Origin: Steromphala cineraria
Taxonomy: Eukaryota > Mollusca > Gastropoda > Trochida > Trochidae
NCBI GenBank assembly: GCA_916613615.1
Contig: OU744724.1
Location: forward strand, 29,905,452 to 29,969,451
DNA: 64,000 bases
Direction of reading: 5' to 3'
In this document: one piece after another, positions 33,050 to 47,275 of the stretch
Layout of the letters: the number at the start of each line of letters is the position of its first letter
How positions within the stretch are numbered: the stretch's first letter is position 1
The notes under the pieces: model-generated
The model's database searches: none
Seen by the model: only the letters and a program-made list of their open reading frames with translations
Told to the model about the DNA's origin: nothing
Position numbers and translations under genes: made by a program

Positions 33050-33610
33050 ATTACATCAGTTTTGATCCTGCGGATAAGTGGGGTAATGTATATCTTTAGA
33101 TATAATGAGAAGGAACAATGTCTATTTCAAGATATTCCTGACATTCACATGAGCCTCCAGTGCTGCACGTGCAATCCGTGTGGAGCCGTACAAGCTACCA
33201 CAATAGATATGCCCATATTGATATGACAACAGCTTACAAAGTATTTATTTTGATATGCATATAAACATTTGATACCAATAATTTAATGTTTCTTCTAAGG
33301 AAAAATGTGAATCTTAATCATGTGGTCATTAAAAACATCTCACAGGTTCGTGCCCATGTTAGAAGTGAAAAGTTTGTAGATGTCTTGTATTGGAATATTG
33401 CAATTTTAGTGAGTGTATTTGATTTGCAAAGCAAACTTTTATAATTAATGAGCTTTAATTTGAGGGATAATAAAATCATCGTTTTACTATCGGGTGTTCA
33501 TCATGAACACCCGGGTTTTTTTATGAACACCTCGGCACGTGCATTTCACAGACAAAATGAGTTGGTATGAAAAATTAATACTCGAACAAAACAATGGTGC
33601 TAGTGTGTAA
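33050..33610 (+). repeat. Long dispersed repeat, copy 2
   Basis: Collinear with 9060-9890 (shared tgctgcacgtgcaatccgtg, tttgcaaagcaaac, palindrome at 33491-33513, gagttggtatgaaaaat). It lies about 0.7 kb behind the stop codon of the DXD glycosyltransferase; copy 1 lies about 0.7-1.5 kb behind the fucosyltransferase stop. Confidence 0.75.
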
Positions 33611-33729
33611 AGATCAAGTAACAAGCCTTAAAAAGATATTTTCCCGGCAACCGTCGGTACTTTTCGATTAGATGAAACTATTAGCACTGTTTTGCATATA
33701 AGACCCCTGACAACTCATGGAGTGGCTCA

Positions 33730-34067
33730 TTAAAGGGACAGTAGCACATTTTAGGGGGAATATAAGGTGATGTCAGGAAAATAAAAATTAATGGTTCCAA
33801 TTGAAATACATTAAATTAAACTAAATGATACAGAAATGATTCAAATAGAAAACGTAAAGTTTTAGCCATGCGATTCCTTTTTCTTACACAAAATGAATCA
33901 AAGGTGTTCACACAAAATGGCCGCCAATGGATTTTATGGGAATCTTCATAATTTGTCCTCTGACTATGGATGATAAGCTTCTGTATATATATTTAGCATT
34001 AACTTACAATTATCAGTAAAATATTAAAAATATAAAAATATCAACAAACGTGCTACTGCCCCTTTAA
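33730..34067 (+). mobile_element. TTAA-flanked MITE, copy 1
   Basis: 338 bp from TTAA to TTAA with terminal inverted repeats ttaaagggacagtagcac and the complement of gtgctactgcccctttaa. An inverted second copy is at 58764-59127, with shared internal text such as attttgtgtaagaaa on opposite strands. TTAA duplication and TIR type suggest piggyBac-like mobilisation. Additional pairing outside the TTAA (gacccctgacaactc and the complement of gagttgccagggtc) indicates it sits in another inverted repeat. Confidence 0.85.
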
Positions 34068-34639
34068 ACTGCAAGGAGTTGCCAGGGTCTTAACAGATGT
34101 GCTCATTTGACTGTTTTCAGCTTATGATAACGAAAGTGTAAGCCTACTTCGTAAAAGAGGACGTTATGAGATATTTATGGACATAAAGTGAGTTTAATGT
34201 TTAAAAAAGAAACTCGATTCTTTCTCAAGTACGAACAAGTGCATGTCATTGGTGATTCTTCAGTTAAACAACAAAACTGAAATATTCTTCACATCCATCT
34301 TTTATTAAACATCAACTTTGTTGCACTACATTCGAGAAAAAAACTTCCAACACAGTAGAAGTTTGCAAGCGATCTAAGTGTATGTTGCATTAGTTGTCTT
34401 GAATAAAGCGTTGGTCCGAATAAAACCTCGCGCGACAACATGGCCACGCTCAATGTTCAGTTTTCTTAACCACATAATGGACCAACAATCACAATAGCTT
34501 TTCATCAGTGGGGACAAACTACCATATTCTTGAATGTACATTTAGCTATGATTATCAATATGGTGGATATGAAGAGTGTACCGGGTTTGAAACACTGTTG
34601 ACCTTTGAAATAAGAATATGTTGAGATCAGAAGAGAATA

Positions 34640-35000
34640 GTCATTGGAGAACTGGAGGGAAAGGGTAGAGACATGGGGTTAAAGAAATGGGAGAAGGTCG
34701 GGTTTGGGTGGAGAAGTGGCGGACTAAATTGAGTTTGGGTGGGGTTTGGAAAGGTTAGAGTTTTGAGGACTGAGGAGATTGAGAGAAAAGGGGAAAAGAG
34801 GGTCGGAGTAGTGGTGGACTTAAAAGAGGGGGATGAACAGTTTGGAAGTAAAAGGGCAAGAAACGGGTGGAGAAGTGGCGGTTTGCAAAAGGGGAGCGGG
34901 CGGGGTAGTGGTGTGGTAAGAACAGGGGAAAGGGTGGATGGAGAAGTGGCGATAGGAAACAGAGAGTAGGTTGTGGAGATTAAGAAAAAGGAAGTATCTT
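34640..35000. repeat. Purine-rich tandem repeat behind the ankyrin gene
   Basis: Recurrent gggtggagaagtggcgg at about 34708, 34866 and 34932 in G/A-rich surroundings, 170-530 bp past the stop codon of the ankyrin gene, probably in its 3' UTR (pyrimidine-rich in the transcript). The 167- and 76-codon open frames here are artefacts. Confidence 0.75.
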
Positions 35001-35166
35001 GGTGAGTTGAGCGTAGATGGAAAGTAAGTGTCGAACTGAGCGGAAACGAAGAAGATGAGAATACAGGGATATACCAAACAATCAAAATCACTGGTATTAT
35101 GATCATGTCATATTCAAACACACGTTTCAACTACAATTCACTTTCAAACTTCCATTAATTTCAAAC

Positions 35167-36053
35167 TTATTTCTCCGTAGCAGCTCTTTCTTCAAGGCTG
35201 GTACCTTCAAGGGAGGTAGCTATGCTATCTGCACAATCATACTTTAAATCGTCTTTGTTCATGAGATGTTCTGTTGGTGAAGCTTTCAAGCTTTTCAACA
35301 TCGTACATGGACGCATTCCCCCATCTGTCTGCTCAACATCTTTCCTCTGGGAGTTTCGTGTGATTGTGAGTCGTTCATTGCCACTGACTTCCCGATGTTG
35401 GGATCCTCCAGTAGATGTTTGACAAGATTGAACTCCCTTCTTCCTGGAACGACTTCTGGGTTTGCCCTTCGTTTCCAAAAGCTTTGTAGAAGAGTTTCTT
35501 CTTTTCCTATCCTTCTCACAAGAAAGTTTATTTTGATGAGGACAAGACGTAGACTCGGTGAGATCTGGCGAAAGGAGGGCTTGGCGCTTGGTCCTCGCTT
35601 CTTCTGAATTCTGTTTCTGTAATTTACTTAAGCCTTGTTTCATCTTCTTGTCCGAAACAGCGCGGACTCTGTGATGATCAGAACTGGTAGAAAGCATTCC
35701 CTTGTCCGAAAAACCTTTAGCTTTTGCAAGCGTAGTTGCAATCTTTGCAATGCGGAAGAATCTGTCCCGGGGACGCAGGAATTCAATTGAAATGTCAAAA
35801 GAGCCAGATTTCCGTAGCCACTCTAAAGGGAGCAAATTGTTATATTTGTCTTTGATACCCCTGGAAGCTCTAGCGTGGTTGACTAGGGCCTTACAGCTCT
35901 CAATATGGCCGTGTCTGGCGGCGAGGAGAAGAGCCGTGAAGCCCTCATCGTTCATCTGGTCAACTTTCAAACCGAGGCGCCGGAAGTTCTGGGAGAGCAG
36001 GATAATCACTTCCGGTTGACCGTTGATAGCGGCGTGCATCAATGGCGTGTTAC
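35167..36053 (-). CDS. Ankyrin gene exon 5 with stop
   Basis: Acceptor cttttgttgaag; begins GNTPLMHAAINGQPEV, includes the last ankyrin units and LLPLEWLRKSG, then about 200 residues of Lys/Arg/Ser-rich tail; stop TAA at 35167-35169. The intron before it is about 7.1 kb. Confidence 0.9.
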
Positions 36054-39000
36054 CTTCAACAAAAGTAGTTTTGTTTGTCAACAGGAGAAAGGATATAATA
36101 TGAACGCATGAATACACTAACTCGCATGTATACAGTTATACAGGAGGAATGAGGGAATGAATACATGAAAAATGGTGTAAAATTATGAAAAACAATTTAC
36201 TAGTGAAAAATGGAGTTAAATTATGAAAAACATTATTCTACAAGGAATAATGTTTTTCATCAATTTACTCGATTTTTCATTTTTCATTCCCTCTTTCCAC
36301 CTGTCCATAAATGTTTACAGACGAGTTCCCATTGAATTGTTATATATATCATCATAAATAAATTTTAAATTGATAAGATGAGTATCACAAAGGTTATAGG
36401 TTCATTTTGTTGCATGTAAACCTGATACAAAACATACCCAAGAATTAGGGACATTCCCAAGGGAGGTAATTTATCGACAATTTGAAGCGCCAGGGTACGT
36501 AAAATCTGCGTATATTGCATTTCAAGGGATATAACTCATTCGGGCGTTCTGACAAAAGCCAATGATTTTATTTTGAACAACGTTTCACACAAATTGCTGT
36601 GAATACTTGTGAATAATCAATTCGTTTTAGGTGATATTGATATAAACACACATATTTGTTTTTGTTTAACATGTTTCACCTAATGTATTTCGATTCTTAT
36701 AGACATGCATGAAATATGATTACATTCACAGACAAATAAGGCATCCAAAGTGTGTTTTCTATTACAAATATGTCATTAGGTGGTACATCTAGTGACAAAA
36801 TAGTAATGCTTGTATGTGAATTGTAATTCACATGCCTGTTATTTTAACATTTAAAAGCACGAATTCACTTTATGAACCGATCTGGCCATATAGAAATTTG
36901 TTGAGAGTGATTTCACTATCCTATAAACATATATACAAGCCTTTTAAAATAACAACTTATTAAAAGGTACCGGTAAGTTGAAGCAGCAATTTACAGCAAA
37001 CATCAATGTGATCCAATAACACACATGTAAGTGATATATGTTATTCACATAAAGTTGAAATGTCCGTTTTTGTATCCAGACCTTGTGCATGTCTCCTAAA
37101 GAACAATGAAAGTTTCCTTCAAATAAAATGCTTATATTCTATTATTGCAACACGTTCTCAAGTGTTTCTTCAGTCACATTTAGAAAATGAGTGGGAAAAG
37201 CTCATCACGATCTGTAAATTTAACCGCCAGAACATTAATATTTTAACATGCACAAAGTAATGAGAACATATTTTTTAAAAACTCGTAAATTAATTGTTTG
37301 TGTCTATAATAGCATTTTCAGGCTTTTCTGGGCAAATAAAATAAGAAATTCTCATTCTTAGCACAAAAAAACCCCATAAACAACCAGACGTCAGTTAAGT
37401 GATCTTCAGATGAAAATATCATAAACAAATAATTGTCAAGTCAAGTCACGCAATTTCATATTATTTTGATTATTCCTAATATCTTCATTTATTCTCTATT
37501 ATACTCATTATTCTACTTGTTATAAAATAAATACTTGGTATAATAAAAATATGGTTTATCAACTAAAATGATGTATACGTTTATATAAAAACTATATTTG
37601 AAGGACATTGAAAAAGATCTTAAATCTACTAATGTTTCTTCCAAAAGATTAGAAAGTTTTGACCGGCTTATTTGGAAGTTATGATTTAAAGATTCAAGAA
37701 ACATGAGGTTACATTTGAACATCAAAACAGAATTTCCAATTGATATTCATGGATCTTTGATCTAAAATGTTGCAAATGATTTAAATAGAAATGAATTTGT
37801 ATTATGGAAGTCAGTAATGTTTAGACAGACAAAGCCAGAGCAAGTCTAGTCGATCGCTTACTGAGTGTAGAGACAGCGAGGAAGGTTCTGTGCCGGATTG
37901 AGTATCATGAGCCGAAATTTGATTTACTCAATCAAACTAATAGACTAGCATTAGATATGAACAAATATGACTGAAACGATATTGATTACTTTCTGACATA
38001 AATATTTATTTAAAAAGAGTCTTTTGAATACTGATCACGTTGTCTTGAACAGAGACAAGAGACTAGACATAGTCTTCATGACTGTGTAGTGATAGGAGCT
38101 TTAATAAAGTCTAGGTCAGCAAGTTTATTGTGACTTAAAATAAATCTATGAAATCCTAAAGGGATAATACTAATATGAATGAAGACACATTATTATCGAC
38201 ATCGATTTATTCAACTTTTTATGAAGTCCACATTAGTCTAAAAGGTCCTTAAATCTCATTGCTGTATGGTTTGGACAAGGATTTTTATGACAGATGTAAT
38301 TCCTTGGTTTGGAAAACATCTTGGCATTCAAGTTGGTCTTTTGAAGAGGTAGAAAATTCTATTGATAACATTTTGAATTCACAGCAGAGTAACTATAAGT
38401 ATACCAATAATGCCTTCAGAATTTCTTTTCTCGACCATTAGCTTATTCATTTCAAATCTTGTTGGGGATGTTCACGTAAACATAAAGGGTAGCAGTTTTA
38501 AACTATCATCTATTAATCCAATGTGTCACTACATGTAGATCCAATTTGATCAAAGGAACTTCTGTCAGCATATTTTTGGATGACGTAAATAAGATGATTA
38601 AGTAGTGCATCATGATTATTTAAATATGGTTCACTAAAATTGACAGAGAGAACTGCTAGACCCTCGTATATTCAGTCTCTGAAAAAACAATAATTCTCAA
38701 AACAATTATATTTTTATGTACGAAAGGAGCCTCGAAGAATTAGAAATTTCAGAGACTTATAACCACAGCTGGGTGCTTGTTACAAGGAATCGTCAGATAA
38801 GCCACATGACTGACAGGAGAGTTTATTGACCCCGTTATTACATTCTGAACTCCCTTGGTGTAGGAGGGCAATTAAGGGGCAGTGCTTCTATCCTGAAGGT
38901 TCCTGCTAGCCTTGTCATGGTCTCTTCTACATTATATCATCCCTTTAGAGCAGTAGAGAGAGTGCAAGCAGATGGATCTTCAGTTAAAGTCTATATATCC

Positions 39001-42000
39001 TCCCAGGAGGACTGAGAATCAAGTTAATGAGGTTTACCAAAACTGGTTTGCACCTCACATTGTTGGGTGTCTTTCTCTTAGCAGTCAAATAACAGTTCAA
39101 CATCAAGTTTATACGAGCGATTGTAAATGCACACTTAAATCTTAAGCTTTATTCAGCTATGTTCCAGAAATGATATCCCTTATGTGCACCCAGTTCAAAT
39201 TGTTTTCATGAAAACCAGGTAAAATATCAAAAAATCAGAATTACCAACGTAGCCAAAGGCACCACTTACACTTACAATTTGATCAAACCACATGTAAAAG
39301 ATTATTGAACGGATTTTGAGATATGGCCCGGTAAGAAAAGCATTTCGAAACCATGCACGGAATAAGGGAACCACAGACGGAGCTGAAACCATGTATGCCT
39401 CCTGCAAAGCTTTACGGGTGACATCACAATGTAAAAACATTTTCATTGACAGTGTTAACTAATATTCTAAATATATTAATCATATAACTGTGTAAGGAAA
39501 TGGCATATGAGTGAAAAATCATTGTAAATAAGGTATTATGATGAGAGATAAAATATATACTTAAACATATCTATAAATAAGTTTGCTATAACTTTTATAG
39601 AATATTGATATAGATGATAACCTACATAAGTTATATTAATGGACAATTTTGCAAACATGTACAATTTTGCATAAGCTATGTCACATCACTTTTAGCTAAT
39701 CTTATTCCGTTGATGTTTTATGGATGAAGGTTGAATATTGCAGTTTCGTGTCATGAATTACTATTTAAAAATCTGTAAGAAATATTTGGTGAAAATACGA
39801 TCTTTGGGTCATAAATTGTTCTCGTTCAACCTTTTCATGGATTTTGTCCAGCAACATCTTTGACATATTGCTTTAAGGCCCAAAATGATAACGTTAAACA
39901 CATGGAATAAATAGCCATGTCCATTTTACTTGATTACCATAAAATGATAAGTTGAGTATGTAAAAACGAAAAGGTATATTAGGTCAAACAATTAAAATTT
40001 TAAAGTATTTTCTTGAAACCTATTGATTATATTATATTAGAACCCTCATTCAGTGTGTTTTTCCTTAATTGGTTTGAAACATGTTCCAAAATCATTCATG
40101 GATATGGTGGTACTAAATTTAAACAAAGAAACTATTTATCTTGTGCGAAGGTTATGCGATTAACGTAATATGTAAGATGTAAAACGAATTATGTTTTTTC
40201 AAAAAACCTTTCACCATGATATGGTTTATCAAGCAGTCTAAGGAACTAACAATGCAGGAGTTTTACCCCTACCCACACACTAACTCACACAAGATGCTAA
40301 TTAATAAGGGTTGACACATTCATAGCCAATAAAGCTGCCTCGGTCAATATGGATAACTGGTCTCAATCATTTAGCTGGTCACCTATACAACCCTTATGGT
40401 ATAGACTGTAGTTCACTACATATCTAAACTTGCTTTTATGCTTCAAGATGTTTTATTAATGATGTAAAATGTCATCAACTACAGTCTGACTAGCTAGTGA
40501 TAGACTAAGGGAACCGCCAATATGAGAATATATTCAATGGTCAGTACCGAGTATGGACATGTGGAGGTAATCACTGTGTTAACATTACCCCCTGCCACGG
40601 TAACCCCTTACAGCGACAGCTGTGATAGCATGGTTCAGTGAAAAGAAGAGTCCCATTGCGAGATTTAATCAATTTGAAAATATAGCCCTTACTTAAACCG
40701 GATATGATGTGATAACATTAGCCATCCAGTTTTATTTTCATGACTCAATTGTAGTACAAAAGTACGTTGACTGAATATGCTCTGACTATTTCTTTCATTG
40801 GCTTAAAATCTATCTTCTCTGGAATATTTGTCAAGTGATTATTTGACCCTTAAAGTGAATTATGAAGTAAGACACGCTTACAATTATAAATGTTAAATTG
40901 AAGTTTATTATATTATTTAAATTTCTCTTCTTATGTAAAATTTCCGTTTTATAGATGTTTTTATTTAAAACAATTTCGATTATGACACGTTGTGAAGTAA
41001 GCCCTCCAGTAGTATTACTACACTATTTTATTTGATTTTTGTTTAATTGTTTGCAATTGTTTTACAAAACAATTTAATATCAGAGCCTTGAGATGAAAGA
41101 AATATTTATAAAATGTGAAGAAGTGCGTTTATGTAAGGAATAACAACACTGTATGTGAAATACTTGAGTCAATTTTAGTTACTTTGGTTTGATTAAATTT
41201 AAATAAAATGCTGTATAATTTGTATCGTAAATAACGTTTGTGTTCTATAAAATGTTTAAAAATACATTTTCAGACAGATTGACAGAAATAGTTTATAAAG
41301 TGACACAAGTATACATAGATATAAATATGATATGACAGTACAAAATTATGTTTAACTACAAGCCATAGTTTCAATTATTAGTTTGGCTTATGTGAAACTG
41401 TTAAACAGTTAAACGTATAATATAGCACGCGAAGTAATAATCATATTTAAGATAGTTCAAATTAATTATCGTAATATTAAAAATAAATAATCTTGAAAAC
41501 ATTTACAATCATTCATTCTTGTATTTCAAAATCCATCACGACCCTATTAACCTTGGGTGTTATCGCATTGCTTTAGCATTACCCGCTTATGGTCCAGCTT
41601 AGGGAAAGGGAAGCAACTCTTCTGCTTCATGGAAGTTGATACTTCTGTTTTTTAGCATATTTTCATTCGCGTGCGCACCTCGACATTAAAGCTTAAGAGT
41701 AATGTTTTTACATTTTTATATCAATCGATATCTCGAGAATAAGAATTTAACCTAGCACAGATGTACAAAGTTATGGTTTTGCCACAAAACAAGTTCAAAA
41801 TCGGGAAATTCGGCATTTTATGTCAATTTGGTATAGCGTTGTGTAGCACGGATATAAGTAATTTGTTTTTCAAACGGCACCATGGGTATTCACTGTAAAA
41901 ATATAGTAAAAATATCCTCTTGTAGATTATTGAATGTAGTTACATGATTGGACCTAGCACGGTGTATCACGTTTTAACTTTAGCAGATACAGGACTTTAA

Positions 42001-45000
42001 AAATGTGGTCCTACAAAAATCATCACCATTTCACGCTTCGCTGATTCGGGCGCTTCACTCACTTTTGAGCCTAGCAGTGTCCACAATTCTTGGACATGAG
42101 AACTATTGATTGACTGCTGCTAGTCGAAAGCGTATTGGCATTTCACTGACAAGTATCCTCCCAAGCTTACAATTTGCAGATGTTGATCTATGATAAACAT
42201 ACACGCGATTTTCCGTGTTGGAAACCAATTGCACCAACCCATTTCTTTGTCTGATTTTACTATATGTCACTCCCAAGTAAGATCCCAAAGGTCATAATGC
42301 AATATGAAGATTACTAGTTACCCGCGAATCACTGAAAACATTTGGATGAACAAACATCTTGAATTGAATCTTTAAATAATAAAAACAAGGAAAAGGAGGA
42401 CACAGAAAGGAACTAGGACGATGTAGAGACATAAAGATGGTGAAGATAAAACATAGTTACAGAACTAAAGATGGAAAAGAAGGGAGTGGATTAAATAAAG
42501 CTTTGGGATAAACACAAAAATGCAGCAATCACATTGAAATCTGAGCACCCTATCACTCGAACCGCCGGCTGCGTTTGTGATCGATTAGCTGGAGTATAAT
42601 GGTCACAAGACGCGACTCCCATAGAACACTACTCATTTCAGAACTGCACCAGGGTAAGAGTGATAGGCACGACATGATATAAATGAAATTGGGTTGCTGG
42701 TTTTCAAGCACATACGCAAGCTTCGAAGAAATAAAAATAAGGCATACATTTACTACGTAAAATATAACACATCGACCTTTCACACACAGGATAACTTGGA
42801 TCGCTTATATCCAGTAAATTAAGAGAAAAGTTTGGACTTCGTTTTCTTGATTATTATCTACAGTAAATAGAGAATAATCAAATATAATGTTAAACAATCA
42901 ATAATCAAGTACACATACGATGAAGATCAAACATAACCTCCCCAAAATAGGTATCGCCTGACTCTCCTTTTGCGTATTATATATGGGGAGGGTATATTTT
43001 ATCTACATGGTTTGTGTACTTGAATGTTGATTGTTTTAACATTATATTTGATTATTCTCAATTCCCTGTGAAATTATGCTGGCTTGCTTTGTAAAGCTCC
43101 GCTCAGGCGAGGAATCAAGATTTTCCAATGAGAGAAACACACCTTTGAAATCGAAGGCATCTGGGTCAACACTCCTGTGCTGTATAAGTCGAGCGATGAC
43201 GTCAAGATGTCCCAACTCGCTGGCATGACTGAGTGCTGTTTGACCTTTGAGGTCACGTCGATTCACTTCCGGGTCACGATCCAAGAGCATATTTACCATA
43301 TGCAGTCGTGCTGAGGCCTAATGGATGAAAGGTCAAATAAAGAAAGATTTGTTAAAACAGATTAATAGTATGAAATATTCAAGGATGGGGAAAGGGGCTG
43401 TCGCTCATTATTTGTTTGGGGTAAGATTGATCAAGTGATGATTGATTGGTTGATATATTGACGAGTGATTAATGTGTGATTTTGTTATTGACAAATAATA
43501 AATATTCATAGGTCGATGAAAAAGTGGTGAATGATTGATGAACGATTGGTGAATGGTTGAACTGTTTAATGATTGATGAATAATTTGAATGATTAGTTTT
43601 TTACTTTTTGATGATTTCGATTTGTCAACGACGGGTATATGATTGGTGAATGTTCGTTGTGTTGATTGATTGATGACTGATTGGTGATTGGTCATTTATG
43701 TTTAAAGATTGGTTATTAATAATCGATGAATGATTGATTTATGAATTATGGGTGATTGACGGATGGGTGATTCGTGGATAATTGATGATTCATCGATGAT
43801 TCATGCATCATGGATGATGGTGATGTTGTTGATGGTGATGAAAATGACGATGATGCAATACTGTTTGACCTTCTGATCTTAAACTTAATAGGTAGCATTT
43901 GCCGAAACAATAAGTTAATATGCATTTGAACAGTCAGTCATTCGATACTTACATTTACATGTAATTTGACAACTTGTTTTATACTTCTATCTTTTACATT
44001 GAACTTGTGTTTCACAAACTCACCTTGGTATAAGGATCTTAACTTAGCCAAAATGCCAAGTTTACTCTGTAAATTGCTAAAAAATAATGTTTAAAAGCTT
44101 CAATATTCTTAGCATGATATACTTAGATATTATCAGCCATCTGATAAACAATAGTAACAAAATCACTGTTAGTAAACATTTGAGGCCTGTAATGGGGAAA
44201 CTATGATATTTGTTGTTTATTTGCCCGAAATTCTTATGTCCATCATATTGATGATTTTGAAGTTTCGAAAATGATCTAAATATGACATATGAAAAACGTG
44301 AATGGTGAACGTGAGAGGCAAAGCGAAAATATTCAATTAAGTCTCTCAGATAAGAAATAATAAAGAAAACTAGAGCCATTGACTCTGTGCCCCATCTGGC
44401 TTGTCTTAGTTCATCATTCAAGGGAAACATGGTATACTCCTTATAAGGGGCAACAAATCCACACGGTCTCAATTCTTAATCCTTCTTTTATAATGAACCT
44501 GTAGTCAACAAATCAGCTTAAAAGCTTTTTGAGAAGATTTTAGGTCGTGTCCCAAATGAAAAGAGCTCACAAATGTCAAATGGAACCATTTCCGTGGGTA
44601 TTGAAAATTCGTGCAAGATACATTATCAATGTATGTTCGAATCCAAGGTTTTTGTTTTTGTTTTTCTTTAATCGGGTGGATAAGGCACATTCATTTTTCA
44701 TTTTAAGGCATCGGCAAAGACTTGACTAGTATAAGGAAGCCCAATTTCAATCGAGAAGATCCACCAAAATGCATCTAAAGGGTATCTTTTGACGAAGCTT
44801 TGTGACCTGAAAGGTTCTTCAATCTGTAAAATCAATTTTATGTAATAAAATGCATTTTGTATTATGTTATTATATCAATAGCTAGCAGTTTTCTGCTCAC
44901 GACATAATCTTGCTCATAAAAAGCAGTTCCGCGTTTGTGGTTTAACTGAACATGGTGTTAGTAAGATCATGGTTCTCAACAAAGGTCCATTCTCTAACAA

Positions 45001-47145
45001 CCGTTAGCACTTGTTCAAATTTACATTATAGTATGTGTGATTATACTTCTAGACAAATCACAAATCATAGTTCTAACACAATTACTAATGGACTACGTTT
45101 TATAAATATTTTAACTTTCTTATTTGATTAAAATTGTTTGTTAATTTAGTAAATGTTACTTTTTTAATTTAAATCAATTTCCTTTGAAACACACATTGTT
45201 TTCAACTAATTTTTCATGATTGTTATATCATATGAACATTCAGAGCCTTCGTCGAATCGTAGGGTTTTACAAATGACCACTGGTCAATTCATGTAATTGA
45301 CATCGTAATTCTTGACAAATATCGCAGATTTCTTTTTAACACTTGAAATATCAATGATGAATTATTTATGCATTTCAAAGCGCGTTAAATCATGTCCAAG
45401 ACCCAAAAGGCACAAAATATTAATGGAGCCTCTTCAAGTCTAGAAAAAGGTAAGCAAGTCTAGTTGCTTCAGCTGTAATTAAACACTGGATATGACTCAT
45501 TTTTATCTTATTTCAAATATAAAAGATAATGATAAAATTAGTCAGGAATATTTTTCATGGACTATACGTAAGTCTATTCTTGCACATAAGAGAGAGACAG
45601 AATTACTGGTGGAAGCTATAGAGCATAATTTGAAGTATAAAAACTTTGCAAATAAACATATGATATATATGATAATTGAATGAAGTGCCATGAATACGCA
45701 ATGTTATACCTTTAGGTAGTTATAACGGCAAAACAAGAAACATCAAGTCATTAAACAAACCCCTGATAGGTTTCCTAATCATAAATGTTTATAAGTATAA
45801 TATAGTGGTACATGTGATTTTCATGAGTAACCGAAACGTCCGGATAAACGAGGTTCTATTGTAAGTAGTAAGCGCAGTCAACATATGTCACCATTACTTC
45901 AAAACTTGTCAAAACCAAGCTGACAGATTCTTACCTTTGTGTAACATGCAGCTATCAAAAGGGGGTGTCCATCCTCATTCCGGGCCCTGTCCAGTAAACC
46001 CTCGGACGCCTCGAGGATTATACGGCTCTTCTTCACCCTTCCTTCCTTGACAGCCTGGAAGAGATGTTCCCGGTCACTTGGGAGCTTTCGCTCCTCCCCA
46101 GACATAACTTTGGGGTTCGTGACGGGGAGATCACTCTCCTGAGAAAACAAATAGAGCTTACTCCTTTTAGACGTTTTGTTGCTTTAAAATGAAATTATAT
46201 CCTGTAATTTAGTCCTCGTTAAATTGTTCTTCTTTCCGTGAGGTATTGTGACTAGACGTCAGTCAAACATAAATTCTGAATTTGGTGATTCCTTCATCAG
46301 TGAATTAAAGTTCTTTGGGAAATATAATTTCTCCTTTAAGTAGCTTTTAAACATGCTTCCATCTGATATCCTTATAGTCAACACGTCTAATATGATATAC
46401 AAGATTCCAATATGCAACAGAAGCGCTGTGCACATCGATGTCGGCACTGAGAGTCACATTGATCTACTGAACCCTTTGAATCATGCATGTCTCAGTACAA
46501 GAAGTAACATGGGCGACTGATTACTTATATTAATTGAAAGTCGACACAACATTACTCGCCGCTGTCTGACACTGGAAGCAATTAATGTGATTGCAGACTA
46601 TAAGTGTATCACAATGTCCTAGACATACGCATGTGAACATATATGTAAAACATGTTATAGGTCAAGGTGACTGGATGAGTAAAAGACAATGGATGGGAAA
46701 AGGTGGAAGAAAGATGAGCGAGGAAATACATTGTTTACATATATACAGTGACAGAGAAATGAAAAGATGGAGTTTAAGAAAGGCAAACATAGACACAAAG
46801 AATGACACATATACCGACATAGCGAGATTTGGAGAGAGAGAGAGATAAAAACAGGGAGACATACATACAGAAGAGTGGCTTGAAGGGGAGGGGAGAGCAC
46901 GAGAGACCAAGGGAGGTATAGTGATAAAGGTAGAGAGACTGGGAGTGCAGTGGGAGAAAGAGAGATATATAGACAGGAGACAGATAGACAGACAGAAGAG
47001 GGGCGGGGAAGGAGGGAAGGGGGAAGTGGAGGGACAGTACAAGAAGCACGAACCGAGGTAGTAAGAACAGTAGAGAGAGAGAAAGAGTGAGTGAACAACA
47101 AAGAGAAACAGAAACAGACGGACAGACAGACAGAGAAAGAGGCGA

Positions 47146-47219
<74 letters not shown>

Positions 47220-47220
47220 C

Positions 47221-47275
<55 letters not shown>

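Noticed and set aside
34627..35130. 167-codon minus-strand open frame rich in Ser, Pro and Phe
   Set aside because: Low-complexity translation of the purine-rich repeat; lies behind the ankyrin gene stop, no domain.
35222..36111. Plus-strand open frames over the ankyrin gene last exon
   Set aside because: Antisense shadows of a supported exon.
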